Below are positions 1-7,900 of a stretch of DNA of 64,000 nt, one piece after another. The stretch is taken from positions 1 to 64,000 of the forward strand of contig CAMRUG010000004.1 in NCBI GenBank assembly GCA_947053925.1, read 5' to 3'. Origin of the DNA: an uncultured Clostridia bacterium (lineage in GTDB: Bacteria > Bacillota > Clostridia > Christensenellales > CAG-314). The stretch's first letter is position 1; each line of letters begins with the position of its first letter. A program made the translations under genes and the position numbers. The notes beneath the pieces are model-generated. The model was not told where the DNA came from and did no database searches. It saw only the letters and a program-made list of their open reading frames with translations.

Positions 1-189
1 GCATGCGGGGCATTTGAAAGTAAATCCCCGTACCGTCAATTCGCGTTTTCCGTCGCAAATTTTACACGGCTCGCGAAATGAAAGATTTTTCCCACGAACG
101 ACCGTATAAAATACGTCGCCAATATTGACGGGTCGCGGGGCGCGATAATGTATCGCGGTTGTTTGGTTTGGTGTGTTTGGATTGTGCAT
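1..189 (-). CDS. Small zinc-finger protein, 3' part beyond the window
   Basis: This ORF is not in the track because it runs off the left edge. It starts at an ATG at 189 preceded by a strong AGGAGGCAAAA ribosome binding site, and reads 63 codons without a stop. The C-terminal part visible here contains CKIC followed about 16 residues later by CPAC, a likely zinc-binding pair of CxxC knuckles. It lies directly downstream of an adenine methyltransferase on the same strand, with an 11-base gap, so it is probably co-transcribed in the same phage- or element-like operon. No specific function can be assigned. Confidence 0.65.
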   Translation of the reverse strand, partial: MHNPNTPNQTTAIHYRAPRPVNIGDVFYTVVRGKNLSFREPCKICDGKRELTVRGFTFKCPAC

Positions 190-199
190 TTTTGCCTCC

Positions 200-916
200 T
201 TAAATTAAATCGAATATTGATATTTGCGATCGTACCGTATCGAGCCATTGTGTACCCGTCGCGTATTCGTCGGGATCAATTTCAAATAAGATATAATCGC
301 GTTGCAACCGATACGCCGCAACCGCTGTCGCGCAACTGCCGCCGAACGGATCGAGTATCAAGTCGCCCTCGCGGGTATGTTGCCGAATTATGCGCGATAG
401 TAGGTCGGTCGGCTTTTGGTTTTGGTGTATCCGTTCTTTTTCGGATAGACGGTTGAATTTCCATATATCGCCGTATCGCGGCATACCGTCCATAAACGGG
501 GCGCGACCCTTGTTTGCGTATATGATAAACTCGTAATTTTTTCCGTATTGTGCGCCGAGGTCGCCCATTGTCGGCGCGCCTTTATCCCACACGATAATAT
601 TTTTTACGGTAAAGTATTTCTCGATTTCCGCTTTGAAAAAATCGACTTTATCACTACCGCAAAACATATAAAGAGGGGAGTTGTCTTTCAAAACGTCGTA
701 CAGTAACGGGATCACGTCGATTATGAGTTGCGGGTTGTCGTCGTTTTGAATAGGCTTGCAAAATTTATGTGATTTGTCCGCTCGGTTGTTCGTCTTGTAG
801 TTGATAAGATACGGCGGGTCGGTTATGACGCAATCAACGCGTACCCCCCCCCGCAACATATCGCGCAAACCGTCGAGGCAATCCATGTTGTAAACGCGGT
901 TTCGCTCGATCGTCAT
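200..916 (-). CDS. Phage-type DNA adenine/N4-cytosine methyltransferase
   Basis: The protein is a site-specific DNA methyltransferase of the beta type: DPPY (VITDPPYLINY) comes first and the SAM-binding DPFGGS (LILDPFGGSCATAVAA) near the C-terminus. The track ORF extends further upstream, but the real start is the ATG at 916, which has a GGGAGG site at the right spacing and gives 238 residues beginning MTIERNRVYNMDC; the upstream extension is arginine-rich shadow sequence. Its start overlaps the stop of the preceding gene (ATGA), which indicates translational coupling. Such solitary methyltransferases are common in phages and conjugative elements, where they protect element DNA from host restriction. 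The recognition sequence cannot be told. Confidence 0.82.
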   Translation of the reverse strand: MTIERNRVYNMDCLDGLRDMLRGGVRVDCVITDPPYLINYKTNNRADKSHKFCKPIQNDDNPQLIIDVIPLLYDVLKDNSPLYMFCGSDKVDFFKAEIEKYFTVKNIIVWDKGAPTMGDLGAQYGKNYEFIIYANKGRAPFMDGMPRYGDIWKFNRLSEKERIHQNQKPTDLLSRIIRQHTREGDLILDPFGGSCATAVAAYRLQRDYILFEIDPDEYATGTQWLDTVRSQISIFDLI

Positions 917-1704
917 TTTTCCTCCCGCACACATGCGCCGCATGTTGTTTTTTTGCATTTTTCGGGGTCGTTTGCGTATTTTCTTCCGCATGTTGCGATT
1001 GCGGTTTTGTCTGTTCCGATAGCGGGATCGACGCCGATTATTGTTATCGTTTCGTTTTCGGGCAAAAGGGGGATTTCGTCGATACGCTCGATAAATATTT
1101 CCGCGTCGCCCGCCTTGACGGGGTATTTTCCGTTTGTATCCGCGGGCGTAAAGTTCTTTGCGTGGGTAATATCGCTCGTGTGCTTGCAATCGGGGTCGCA
1201 CGGCGCGCACTTTTTCCGATCGCAAACGTAATATATTTTTCCCGCTTGTTTATCCATTATCGCGCCTCCCGTATCCGACGGACGCATAACGACAACCATT
1301 GACGGAAAGGGCGCGGCGGATTTGCTTTCGTTGAAATGCAACCGTCCGCGTATAAACCGTACCGCGTGTTTTTTGTATATGTAATCGTGAAAATACGCCG
1401 TATCCGTTCGGGCGGGAATAAGCATAACAACCGTTGTACCCCCCCCCGCAACAACCTCCGCATGTGCTTTCGCAACCCATTTCGCGAGGTCGCGTCCGTA
1501 CGGCGGATTGCAAAATACGGTTTCGCCGCGCCAACTTTGCGCGAGTCCGTCAATTTCCTTTGTGAAATAGCGGGCGCATTTTGCATTTTGCGGTGTGGCG
1601 CACGGGTCGAGCGTAAACGCAAATTCTTTGTTTAATTCGTCGAAAAACGCTTGCGGCGTCGCCCACTCGTTCGTATTGCTTGTAAACATTGCCGAGTTAA
1701 TCAT
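913..1704 (-). CDS. Phage N-6-adenine methyltransferase (Dam family)
   Basis: The N-terminal half matches the phage Dam family: NEWATPQAFFDELNKEF, then LDPCATPQNAKC and the catalytic NPPYG motif (VFCNPPYGRDLAKWV). The start is the ATG at 1704 with TAGGAGG upstream; the ORF track extends 9 codons too far. After about residue 150 the sequence departs from the methyltransferase fold and carries several Cys residues (CDRKKCAPCDPDCKH and CKKTTCGACV), so this may be a methyltransferase with a C-terminal zinc-binding extension. It lies in an overlapping operon with a second methyltransferase downstream. Transfer of a methyl group to adenine N6 is the expected activity. Confidence 0.82.
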   Translation of the reverse strand: MINSAMFTSNTNEWATPQAFFDELNKEFAFTLDPCATPQNAKCARYFTKEIDGLAQSWRGETVFCNPPYGRDLAKWVAKAHAEVVAGGGTTVVMLIPARTDTAYFHDYIYKKHAVRFIRGRLHFNESKSAAPFPSMVVVMRPSDTGGAIMDKQAGKIYYVCDRKKCAPCDPDCKHTSDITHAKNFTPADTNGKYPVKAGDAEIFIERIDEIPLLPENETITIIGVDPAIGTDKTAIATCGRKYANDPEKCKKTTCGACVREEK

Positions 1705-1975
1705 TGTCGCGCCTCCTATGTTGCGCCGCATGCGGGCAAGTCGCCCAATGCGGGATATAACCTTTCCCGTCGATAACGGGGGAAAGGAAACCGCCGCCCG
1801 CTCGGTCGATTATAGTTGCTTTGATGACGCGCCCGTCCTCGGTAACGACCGTCGATTTGCCTTTGTAATTTTCTTGATATTCGACCGCGTCCGCGTCGCA
1901 CGGCATATTTTTTCCGTTTTGCGTTTTTATCCACACAATCGGCGCGCCGCAACTTTTACAATTTACGATCCGCAT
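1697..1975 (-). CDS. Small zinc-ribbon protein
   Basis: This 92-residue protein starts NCKSCGAPIVW and later has C and H residues (PCDADAV, HWATCPHA), a pattern typical of single zinc-ribbon proteins in phages. The ATG at 1975 has AAGCGGAGG upstream. It overlaps the next gene (methyltransferase) by 8 bases and itself begins inside the preceding gene, so the genes form one transcript. The middle is mostly polar. I see no catalytic motif. A DNA- or RNA-binding or Com-like translational role is possible but not shown. Confidence 0.7.
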   Translation of the reverse strand: MRIVNCKSCGAPIVWIKTQNGKNMPCDADAVEYQENYKGKSTVVTEDGRVIKATIIDRAGGGFLSPVIDGKGYIPHWATCPHAAQHRRRDND

Positions 1976-2144
1976 TTGCCGCCTCCGCTTTCTTTTGTTT
2001 TACCAATTCCGCCGCCCGTATCGGTATCACAACGCCATAATTGCAAGCGTCGCAACACAACCCGCGATCTTTAACGGGCGCGGGATTATTCCCGTATCCG
2101 CTGTATTCTTTTTTGCATATACAACATTTCTTTTTGTCGTCCAT
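1956..2144 (-). CDS. Small Cys-rich protein of the element module
   Basis: The 62-residue product has two CxxC pairs (CCICKKEYSG and CCDACNYG), which suggests one zinc-binding finger, followed by a basic, alanine-rich tail. The ATG at 2144 follows CAAGGAGT. Its 3' end overlaps the next zinc-ribbon gene by 20 bases. It is surrounded by genes of the same strand and style. No function is recognised. Confidence 0.65.
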   Translation of the reverse strand: MDDKKKCCICKKEYSGYGNNPAPVKDRGLCCDACNYGVVIPIRAAELVKQKKAEAANADRKL

Positions 2145-2147
2145 AGT

Positions 2148-2408
2148 TCAATACTCCTTGATATGTTTGACGTGGGATTTCTTAAAGAAAACGCGGCACG
2201 TCGGGGTTTCGAGATAATAACCGATAATGCGTCGATTGTCGAAAATGAGGCACTCGGTACGCGTCGCGAGGGTTGCGATATGTAGAAAACCCGCCGCGTC
2301 CGATCCGTCGGTAAACTCAATAAAAACGGATTTCCCGCAAAGTGCGGTCAATTTCGCGCTTTCGGCGCGGGTATGGATATACCCGTCTTTCGGGGGAGGA
2401 ATTATCAT
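2148..2408 (-). CDS. Hypothetical 86-residue protein
   Basis: The ATG at 2408 has GGAGGGC upstream and overlaps the stop of the PAPS-reductase-like gene (ATGA type), so translation is coupled. The product is a mixed alpha/beta small protein (SVFIEFTDGSDAAGF, then ECLIFDNRRIIGYYL) without Cys pairs, signal peptide or membrane segment. The beta-rich core reminds me of small RNA- or DNA-binding barrels, but this is only an impression. It is real by its ribosome binding site and its overlap with neighbours. Confidence 0.62.
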   Translation of the reverse strand: MIIPPPKDGYIHTRAESAKLTALCGKSVFIEFTDGSDAAGFLHIATLATRTECLIFDNRRIIGYYLETPTCRVFFKKSHVKHIKEY

Positions 2409-3436
2409 AAAACGCCCTCCGTATAATGCGGGTTTAATCCGTTTGACGCCGCCTCGTCGCGTACGGCGTCGTATTTGTCAACGTGTCCGCAAGGATTTTC
2501 CCAACCGTCGCAAATCAAACACAAACTCCCGTCGTACGATCGCACGGTCTTTATTTCTCCGCGCCTTTTCCCGCAAACGGGGCAAAACCAATACAATTTT
2601 ACTTTGACCGTTTTATATCCCTCGTGTTCAAAGCATGCGGGGATACATACTTCTTTTGTGTTTGCCGCGCGGCGCGGTGTAAAATTGCCCGTTGTGCGCT
2701 GTCGTTGTTTTGGTATGTAACCGTTAATAAATCGGATTTCCAAATCTTCGAGCGATTGCGTCTTTAACATGAGGCAACGGCTGTCTTTTTCGATTGTTTT
2801 CAAATCGTTGAAATATTCGGGGTAACCCCTCCAAAGACAATAAACCGAGTAAATACGTTGTTTCGGGCAAAACCAACAACCGCCGCGCGCCGTAATGTTG
2901 TAAATCGGGGATACGAGGTCGTACGGCTTGCAAATATCAAACGCCATGCGCTCGGTAATGTTGTTTTCGCAAAGTACGGATCGTTTATGTATTTTGTCCG
3001 TCGCGCGGGCGCGGAGGGCAAACATGCGCTCGACCTCGTCCGCCGCAATCCCGATATATTCCGTTATTTCGTCGTGCAAACTGTTTTCGTATTGTTTTAT
3101 GACGTCGAGTTTTAGACGGGAATTGCACCACGCGCCGACTTGAAACGGGAAACCGTAAATTTCCCCGACGTGTGCACCCTTTTGCTTTTTGCGGTAAAAA
3201 TATTCTCTAAACGAATATTGCGCCGAAAGGTGTTTGACCGTATATCCGAGTTTTTCTTTGATAATTTTTTCGGCGGTCGGTATCTACGCCGCCATGATCG
3301 GGTGTTCGCCGCTTATTTCGGGCGTATATCGAATATCGACATATACGACCTCGTCGAGCGGGAGTCCGAGTTCTTTTATTTTGATAAGTTGCGCGATACT
3401 ATCTTTCCCGAACGATAAAAAGGCAATGTGTTTCAT
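2405..3436 (-). pseudogene. PAPS-reductase/adenine-nucleotide hydrolase-like gene interrupted by TAG
   Basis: Two track ORFs (3284-3478 and 2405-3079) are parts of one reading frame. The true start is the ATG at 3436 with TAAGGAGG upstream, giving MKHIAFLSFGKDSIAQLI, where SFGKDS is the PP-loop of the PAPS-reductase/ATP-pyrophosphatase family. Reading continues to GEHPIMAA, meets a TAG at 3286-3284, then continues in the same frame with IPTAEKIIKEKLGYTV to the TGA at 2405. In related proteins, as I remember them, the position holds Trp (GEHPIMAAWIP), so TGG to TAG is the simplest change. Later Cys motifs (CWFCPKQ, CPVC) suggest metal binding. Intact relatives are about 340 residues and occur in phages, perhaps for nucleotide or base modification. 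Confidence 0.78.
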
Positions 3437-3449
3437 AGCCGCCGCCTCC

Positions 3450-4010
3450 TTAAAGCCCTTGCATACTGTCGCGCGCAAGGGCGATCAACGAGTCCGCCGT
3501 TACGCATTTTTCGCGCGTGTATCCGTTCGTGCATGTAATAACGACGGTTTCCTCGCCCGTCTTTTCGTCTTTCACGTATTCCGCGCCGCGGACGCAAATA
3601 CGCGCCGCCCGCAAAAGAGGGGAAAGGTAGTTTTTAACGAACGCCGCTTTTGTCTTGCTTTCGATTTCCGCCGTATCCTCGTCGGCATTTACCGACGCGA
3701 TCGCGTCGCCGACAATCTTTTTAATCAAAATCCGCAATTTTTCGTTTTCGAGCGTCTTTTTGTAAATTGTATCGGTGTTTCCGATAATCAATTTTTCGGC
3801 GCGGTCTTTTAACCACATGAGGGCGTCGGTGTATTCCTCGAAAGCGCGGTATTTTTCGATATAGCCGAACGACATATCGGTTTTGCGGAGAGTGTGTTCA
3901 TATCCGTTGATTTCGGCGATATATGTTTTTGCGGTTTCTTTTATGACGGTCGCCTCGTGGATAATCCCGTCCACGACCTCGCGCGACGATATGTAATAGA
4001 TTTTTTTCAT
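3450..4010 (-). CDS. Hypothetical protein, 186 residues
   Basis: The ORF track shows a longer frame, but the ATG at 4010 (MKKIYYISSREVVDG) has CTCGGAGGCG upstream and overlaps the stop of the preceding gene, so it is the likely start. The N-terminal third looks like a small beta domain (IHEATVIKETAKTYIAEI), and the rest is largely helical and charged. The C-terminal region has a strand-like stretch (EETVVITCTNGYTREKC). No family is recognised. It belongs to the same phage- or element-like operon. Confidence 0.65.
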   Translation of the reverse strand: MKKIYYISSREVVDGIIHEATVIKETAKTYIAEINGYEHTLRKTDMSFGYIEKYRAFEEYTDALMWLKDRAEKLIIGNTDTIYKKTLENEKLRILIKKIVGDAIASVNADEDTAEIESKTKAAFVKNYLSPLLRAARICVRGAEYVKDEKTGEETVVITCTNGYTREKCVTADSLIALARDSMQGL

Positions 4011-4426
4011 TATTCGCCTCCGAGTATCAAATCGTACAAAATGCCCGCGTAACCGTCGTTGAGTGCCTTTTCTTTCAATTCTAAAAGCGGGCAATTTTGG
4101 TTGATTTCGACTAAATGCACGTGGTCGAAATATTCGCAATCCATACACGCGCAACGCGTACAATGATTTTCGACGTCGATTTTGAAAACATTATGTAATT
4201 GCGCGCGTTGTTCGTCGGGCGTATAAACTTCGACGTACGCCGTAACGATCCCGTCAATTCTCGATATTTTTATCGCCTTGACGATCGGGACGAGTTTAAC
4301 AAAAAAGTTGTAAAACGTTTCCGCCCGTGCGCCCGATAGTTCTTGCGTCGAAACGCCCGAAACAATAATCTTTGTCGGCTTGCCAAATACGCCGAGCGGG
4401 TTTGTGGTGGTTTGGGTAGTGTTCAT
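4010..4426 (-). CDS. Hypothetical protein with Cys cluster, 138 residues
   Basis: The start is the ATG at 4426, preceded by TAAGGAGGCAAAAT; the 281-residue frame in the track is a shadow upstream of that point. The product has a Cys cluster CTRCACMDCEYFDHVH about two thirds along, which could bind a metal ion. It overlaps the next gene by one base. I do not recognise the family. It is the second gene after the regulator at 4438-4614 and is likely transcribed from the same operator-controlled promoter. Confidence 0.65.
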   Translation of the reverse strand: MNTTQTTTNPLGVFGKPTKIIVSGVSTQELSGARAETFYNFFVKLVPIVKAIKISRIDGIVTAYVEVYTPDEQRAQLHNVFKIDVENHCTRCACMDCEYFDHVHLVEINQNCPLLELKEKALNDGYAGILYDLILGGE

Positions 4427-4437
4427 ATTTTGCCTCC

Positions 4438-4614
4438 TTAAATTTTGCCGTATTTGTCGGCGTATTCTTTGCATGCGGCGCGGATAACGACTCCGTATCC
4501 GTTGCCTTGTCTTTCCGCGATTTCGCGCAATACTTTGTCCGTGTCGGCGGGGATCAATGCCGAAATGGGTACGTTCTTTGTCGCGCGTACGTCTTTTTTT
4601 GCCGTGTCCGTCAT
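4438..4614 (-). CDS. Ribbon-helix-helix type regulator
   Basis: The 58-residue protein starts at the ATG at 4614 (ATGGAGGTGC upstream). Its pattern fits the ribbon-helix-helix fold: a short strand (NVPISALIP), a first helix (ADTDKVLREIAERQG), a turn and a second helix (VVIRAACKEYADKYG). Proteins of this kind dimerise and bind palindromes. It is the first gene of the minus-strand module and is preceded by two related palindromes of the GTTTGTT/AACAAAC type, so autoregulation of the whole module is the natural reading. The TRACK start at 4713 would run through the operators and is rejected. Confidence 0.7.
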   Translation of the reverse strand: MTDTAKKDVRATKNVPISALIPADTDKVLREIAERQGNGYGVVIRAACKEYADKYGKI

Positions 4615-4633
4615 GTTTGCACCTCCATAAAAT

Positions 4634-4663
4634 AAAGTGGGTTTGTTGCAACAAACCCACTTT
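4634..4663. promoter_or_regulatory. Perfect 30-bp palindrome, operator 1
   Basis: The half site AAAGTGGGTTTGTTG is followed directly by its exact reverse complement, centred at 4648.5. It begins 20 bases upstream of the regulator start at 4614, so a bound repressor would block transcription or early translation of the minus-strand operon. It could also act as an RNA hairpin, but it has no U-run and a related palindrome lies 58 bases away, which favours a DNA operator. Confidence 0.65.
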
Positions 4664-4692
4664 TGAAAGGTCGATAACCCGTATAAAACAAA

Positions 4693-4720
4693 AATAGGCT
4701 TGTTTTTTAACAAACCTATT
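4693..4720. promoter_or_regulatory. Imperfect palindrome, operator 2
   Basis: The arms AATAGGCTTGTT and AACAAACCTATT are reverse complements except for one base. The core GG.TTGTT...AACAAACC is shared with operator 1, and the centres are 58 bp apart (4648.5 and 4706.5). Two copies in front of a ribbon-helix-helix gene suggest cooperative autoregulation. Confidence 0.6.
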
Positions 4721-4751
4721 GTAAATTAGCAAAAAAAATGTAAAAACTTTA

Positions 4752-4780
4752 TTGCAATTTAAAATGCAGTGTGATAAACT
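4752..4780 (+). promoter_or_regulatory. Promoter candidate for lipoprotein leader
   Basis: TTGCAA, a 17-bp spacer and TAAACT lie in the right arrangement on the plus strand. Transcription would start near 4787, before a 34-codon ORF and a strong terminator that precede the lipoprotein gene. Confidence 0.4.
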
Positions 4781-4827
4781 TATATGGTAACAATTACGGC
4801 AAACTATACATAGTTGGGAGATACGCA

Positions 4828-4932
4828 ATGAGTAAAACCAATTTGGCGTTGACAAGATTACTCAATTATCGTCTGGGGGGGGGTATAGACCTTTCCGCTT
4901 GTCGTCATATAACAAGTACTTTTAAACTGTAA
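4828..4932 (+). CDS. 34-residue leader ORF candidate
   Basis: An ATG at 4828 is preceded by TTGGGAG at good spacing and opens a 34-codon frame (MSKTNLALTRLLNYRLGGG...). It contains a run of nine or ten G residues and ends with a TAA that lies inside the ascending stem of the terminator at 4924-4967. A short ORF whose stop overlaps a terminator stem upstream of a big gene is the layout of a translated leader. It might equally be chance. It is too short for the ORF track. Confidence 0.35.
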   Translation: MSKTNLALTRLLNYRLGGGIDLSACRHITSTFKL

Positions 4933-4967
4933 AAGGGAAATTTCCCCCTTTTACAGTTTTTTTTATT
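4924..4967 (+). terminator. Strong intrinsic terminator/attenuator
   Basis: A perfect 14-bp stem (AAACTGTAAAAGGG with its complement), an 8-base loop and a run of eight T residues. No plus-strand gene longer than the 34-codon leader lies upstream, while the lipoprotein gene starts 27 bases after it, so it could attenuate that gene. It may also end transcripts entering from upstream. Confidence 0.75.
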
Positions 4968-4993
4968 GTAAATTTTTTAAAGGAGAGATATCA

Positions 4994-7900
4994 ATGAAGA
5001 AGGTTGTTCGTATATTGCTGGCAATCGTTATGGTAATGTGTTTGACATTGACAATTACCGCTTGTAAAAACGACTGTCAAAAAGGCAATCACACATGGGA
5101 TGACGGTAAAGTTACTTCCGCTCCGACGTGTACCGAAAAAGGGGTAAAAACTTACACTTGCGTAAAGTGTAACGAAACCAAAACAGAAGATATAGACAAA
5201 TTAGGACACGACTTTGAAAACGGAATAGATAAAGGCACAACCGAAGCAACTTGTACTTCGGCGGCTATACAAACCATCCAATGCGCGCGCTGTTCCGAAA
5301 CTACTACTAAAACGGTAGGCAGTCCTTTGTCTCACAACCCGTCCAATACTTGGCAGGTAGACGCGGTCAAGAACACTCACTACAAAACTTGTGCAAACGG
5401 CTGCGGACTGCGCATTGACGAACACGCAATCGACTTTGTTCTCGATGCCGAACAGCCTAACGCTCCCACTTGCGAACAGGCAGGCTCGCTCTCGTATCAC
5501 TGTACTCACGAAGGTTGTACAGTAACAAATACTGATGAACAGGCTAAACTCGGACACTCTCCTGCAACAGAATGGAGCCACGGCGAAATTGACGGCAAAG
5601 ATATGCACTGGCACGAATGCACGCGCGAGGATTGCAGTGCTAAACTCGACCTTGCCGAATGCAGCGTAGACGTTACGGCTTATATTCACGAAAATATCGG
5701 CGGTGTAAACAAACACTATAATGTTTGCTCCGTTTGCGAAACTCACTACAACGAAGAAAACTGTGCAGCAACAGGCGAATACCAAATTGATACTGCTCTA
5801 AATAAACACTACAAAACGTGCGACAAGTGCGAATACCGTTTGGAAGAAGCCGACCACGATGCGCTCGGCGAACTTGTAAAATCAGCTGAGGGGCACGCTC
5901 ACAAGTGTTCTGCCTGCGGCAATACTCCTGCTTTAACGGCGCATACCGAAGTGGAAATTCCCGCTGTTGCTCCCACCTGTAATGAAGACGGAACAACTGC
6001 CGGCGTCAAGTGCTCGGAATGCGAATATGTCATAACTGCGCCCGAGATCGATACTAAACGTCCAAAACATAACTATGAATGGATTTACGGTGCGGACAGA
6101 GCGGACGATATGCTTGCTTATGCTCATTACCAAAAGTGCAGTGTATGCGCTCACATAGACGCAAGCAGTAAATCTGTCGATCATACACTTAAAATGACCC
6201 AAGGCGACAAAGACTATCACTGGGAAGCCTGCGAATGCGGCTATGCCGATTTGGAAAACAAATCCGCGCACAATTACGAAACGGAACTTGTATGCCCCGT
6301 ATGTAACAAAGTGCCCGAGCATATTCGCTTTGCTTTGCGTATAGGCGACGGAGAATACCAAAGTTGGCACGATAATGTTGCAGAAGAACAAAACGTAACT
6401 TTGCAAGAAGTTGTAAACCAAGTTCCTGCAAACAGCACGGCTACGATTTATATCGGAATGGACATTGAAGACGGCGTTGGAATTTTCGTTTCCAACAACA
6501 AAAACATTACGTTCAGATTCAACAACCACACATATAACGTTTCCCGCGAGACGGTAGGTAGTGCAGGCACGGAAAATCAGGCTTTCCATTTAGAACAAGG
6601 CTCAACAGTTGCAATTTACAACGCTACTATAACGGCTACTGCAAGTAACGTCCGTATGTTAGTGCAAAACTACAGCAACTTAACGCTGGATAACGTAAAA
6701 CTTAATGCGGCAGACAATGCTAACGTAGCGTATGTATTGTCTAATAATGCGGGAACGGTTGTTCTCTGCAACGATACGGAATTGAGAGCGCACGATGGCA
6801 AAGTGGCTTTGGACGTTTACTACAACTTAAAGGGATATTACCCTGCAGGCGTTAGCGTAACCGTCGAAAGCGGCTGTTTGGTAAGCGGAATTATCGAATA
6901 CGGCGCGGACGTTGAATCGGACGGTTGGACAGACAAAACCGTATTGTCTCTTCCCAGTAAAGACCGTAACTACAATATCCGTTTTACGACAAGCAACGTA
7001 ACTTGTGAGACCGCCAATATCACCAAGGGCGGAGACCGCTTAACTCACGAAGAAGATAACGGAATTGTAACAACAGAGCCTACGTGTGCGGTTAAAGGCG
7101 TTAAAACGTATACTTGCACCCGTTGCGGACATACGCGCACGGAAGATATAGCGGCGCTCGGACACGATTTTGCAACCGTACTTACAACCGATTCCCAAGC
7201 AAAGACTCACTATTATGCTTGCTCGCGCTGCGACGAACGTCAAGACGAAACGGAATGCACATTTGAAACACGCGGCGCAGTTGCGGCAACTTGTATAAGT
7301 ACCGGTATGCGCGGTGAGACTTACTGCTCGGTATGCAATCACGTTTACGAGAAAAACACTGCTACAAACAAAAACCCTGCTAATCACGAAGGAAGTCTCG
7401 AATGGACTACCGACGGCGAAGTCCATTATCAGCAATACAGTTGTTGTCATGCGGAAGATACCGACAACTTGCACGAAATGGAATGGGTAGCGGAATCTAC
7501 AACTGCGACCTGCGTAAGCGGCGGTGTTACGACATACAAATGCGGACACGAAGGCTGTACTCTTACCAAAACGGAAAACGTTTCCGCGCTCGGTCATACT
7601 TACGGAGACTTTGCAGACGATAATAACGGCGAAACCCACACCAAGACCTGTACGCGCGCAGGTTGTACGACAGATACGGCAGGACACTCCGTAACGGAAA
7701 ACCACGAATATGTGTATATTTCTGTAGATAACGACAAGCATACAAAAATGTGCGATTGCGGTTACGAAGTTGAAGAAGTGCATATTTGGAATAACGGCGA
7801 AGTTACAACCGCGCCTACTTGTACGGAAGACGGCGTAAAAACGTATACCTGTACGGCGGACGGCTGCGGCGGCACTAAGACCGAAGTGATTGTCAAATTA

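Noticed and set aside
2405-3436. Amber-to-Gln recoding as the main explanation of the TAG
   Set aside because: Only one in-frame TAG was found in about 4.4 kb, at a position where Trp and not Gln is expected, and no suppressor tRNA is visible.
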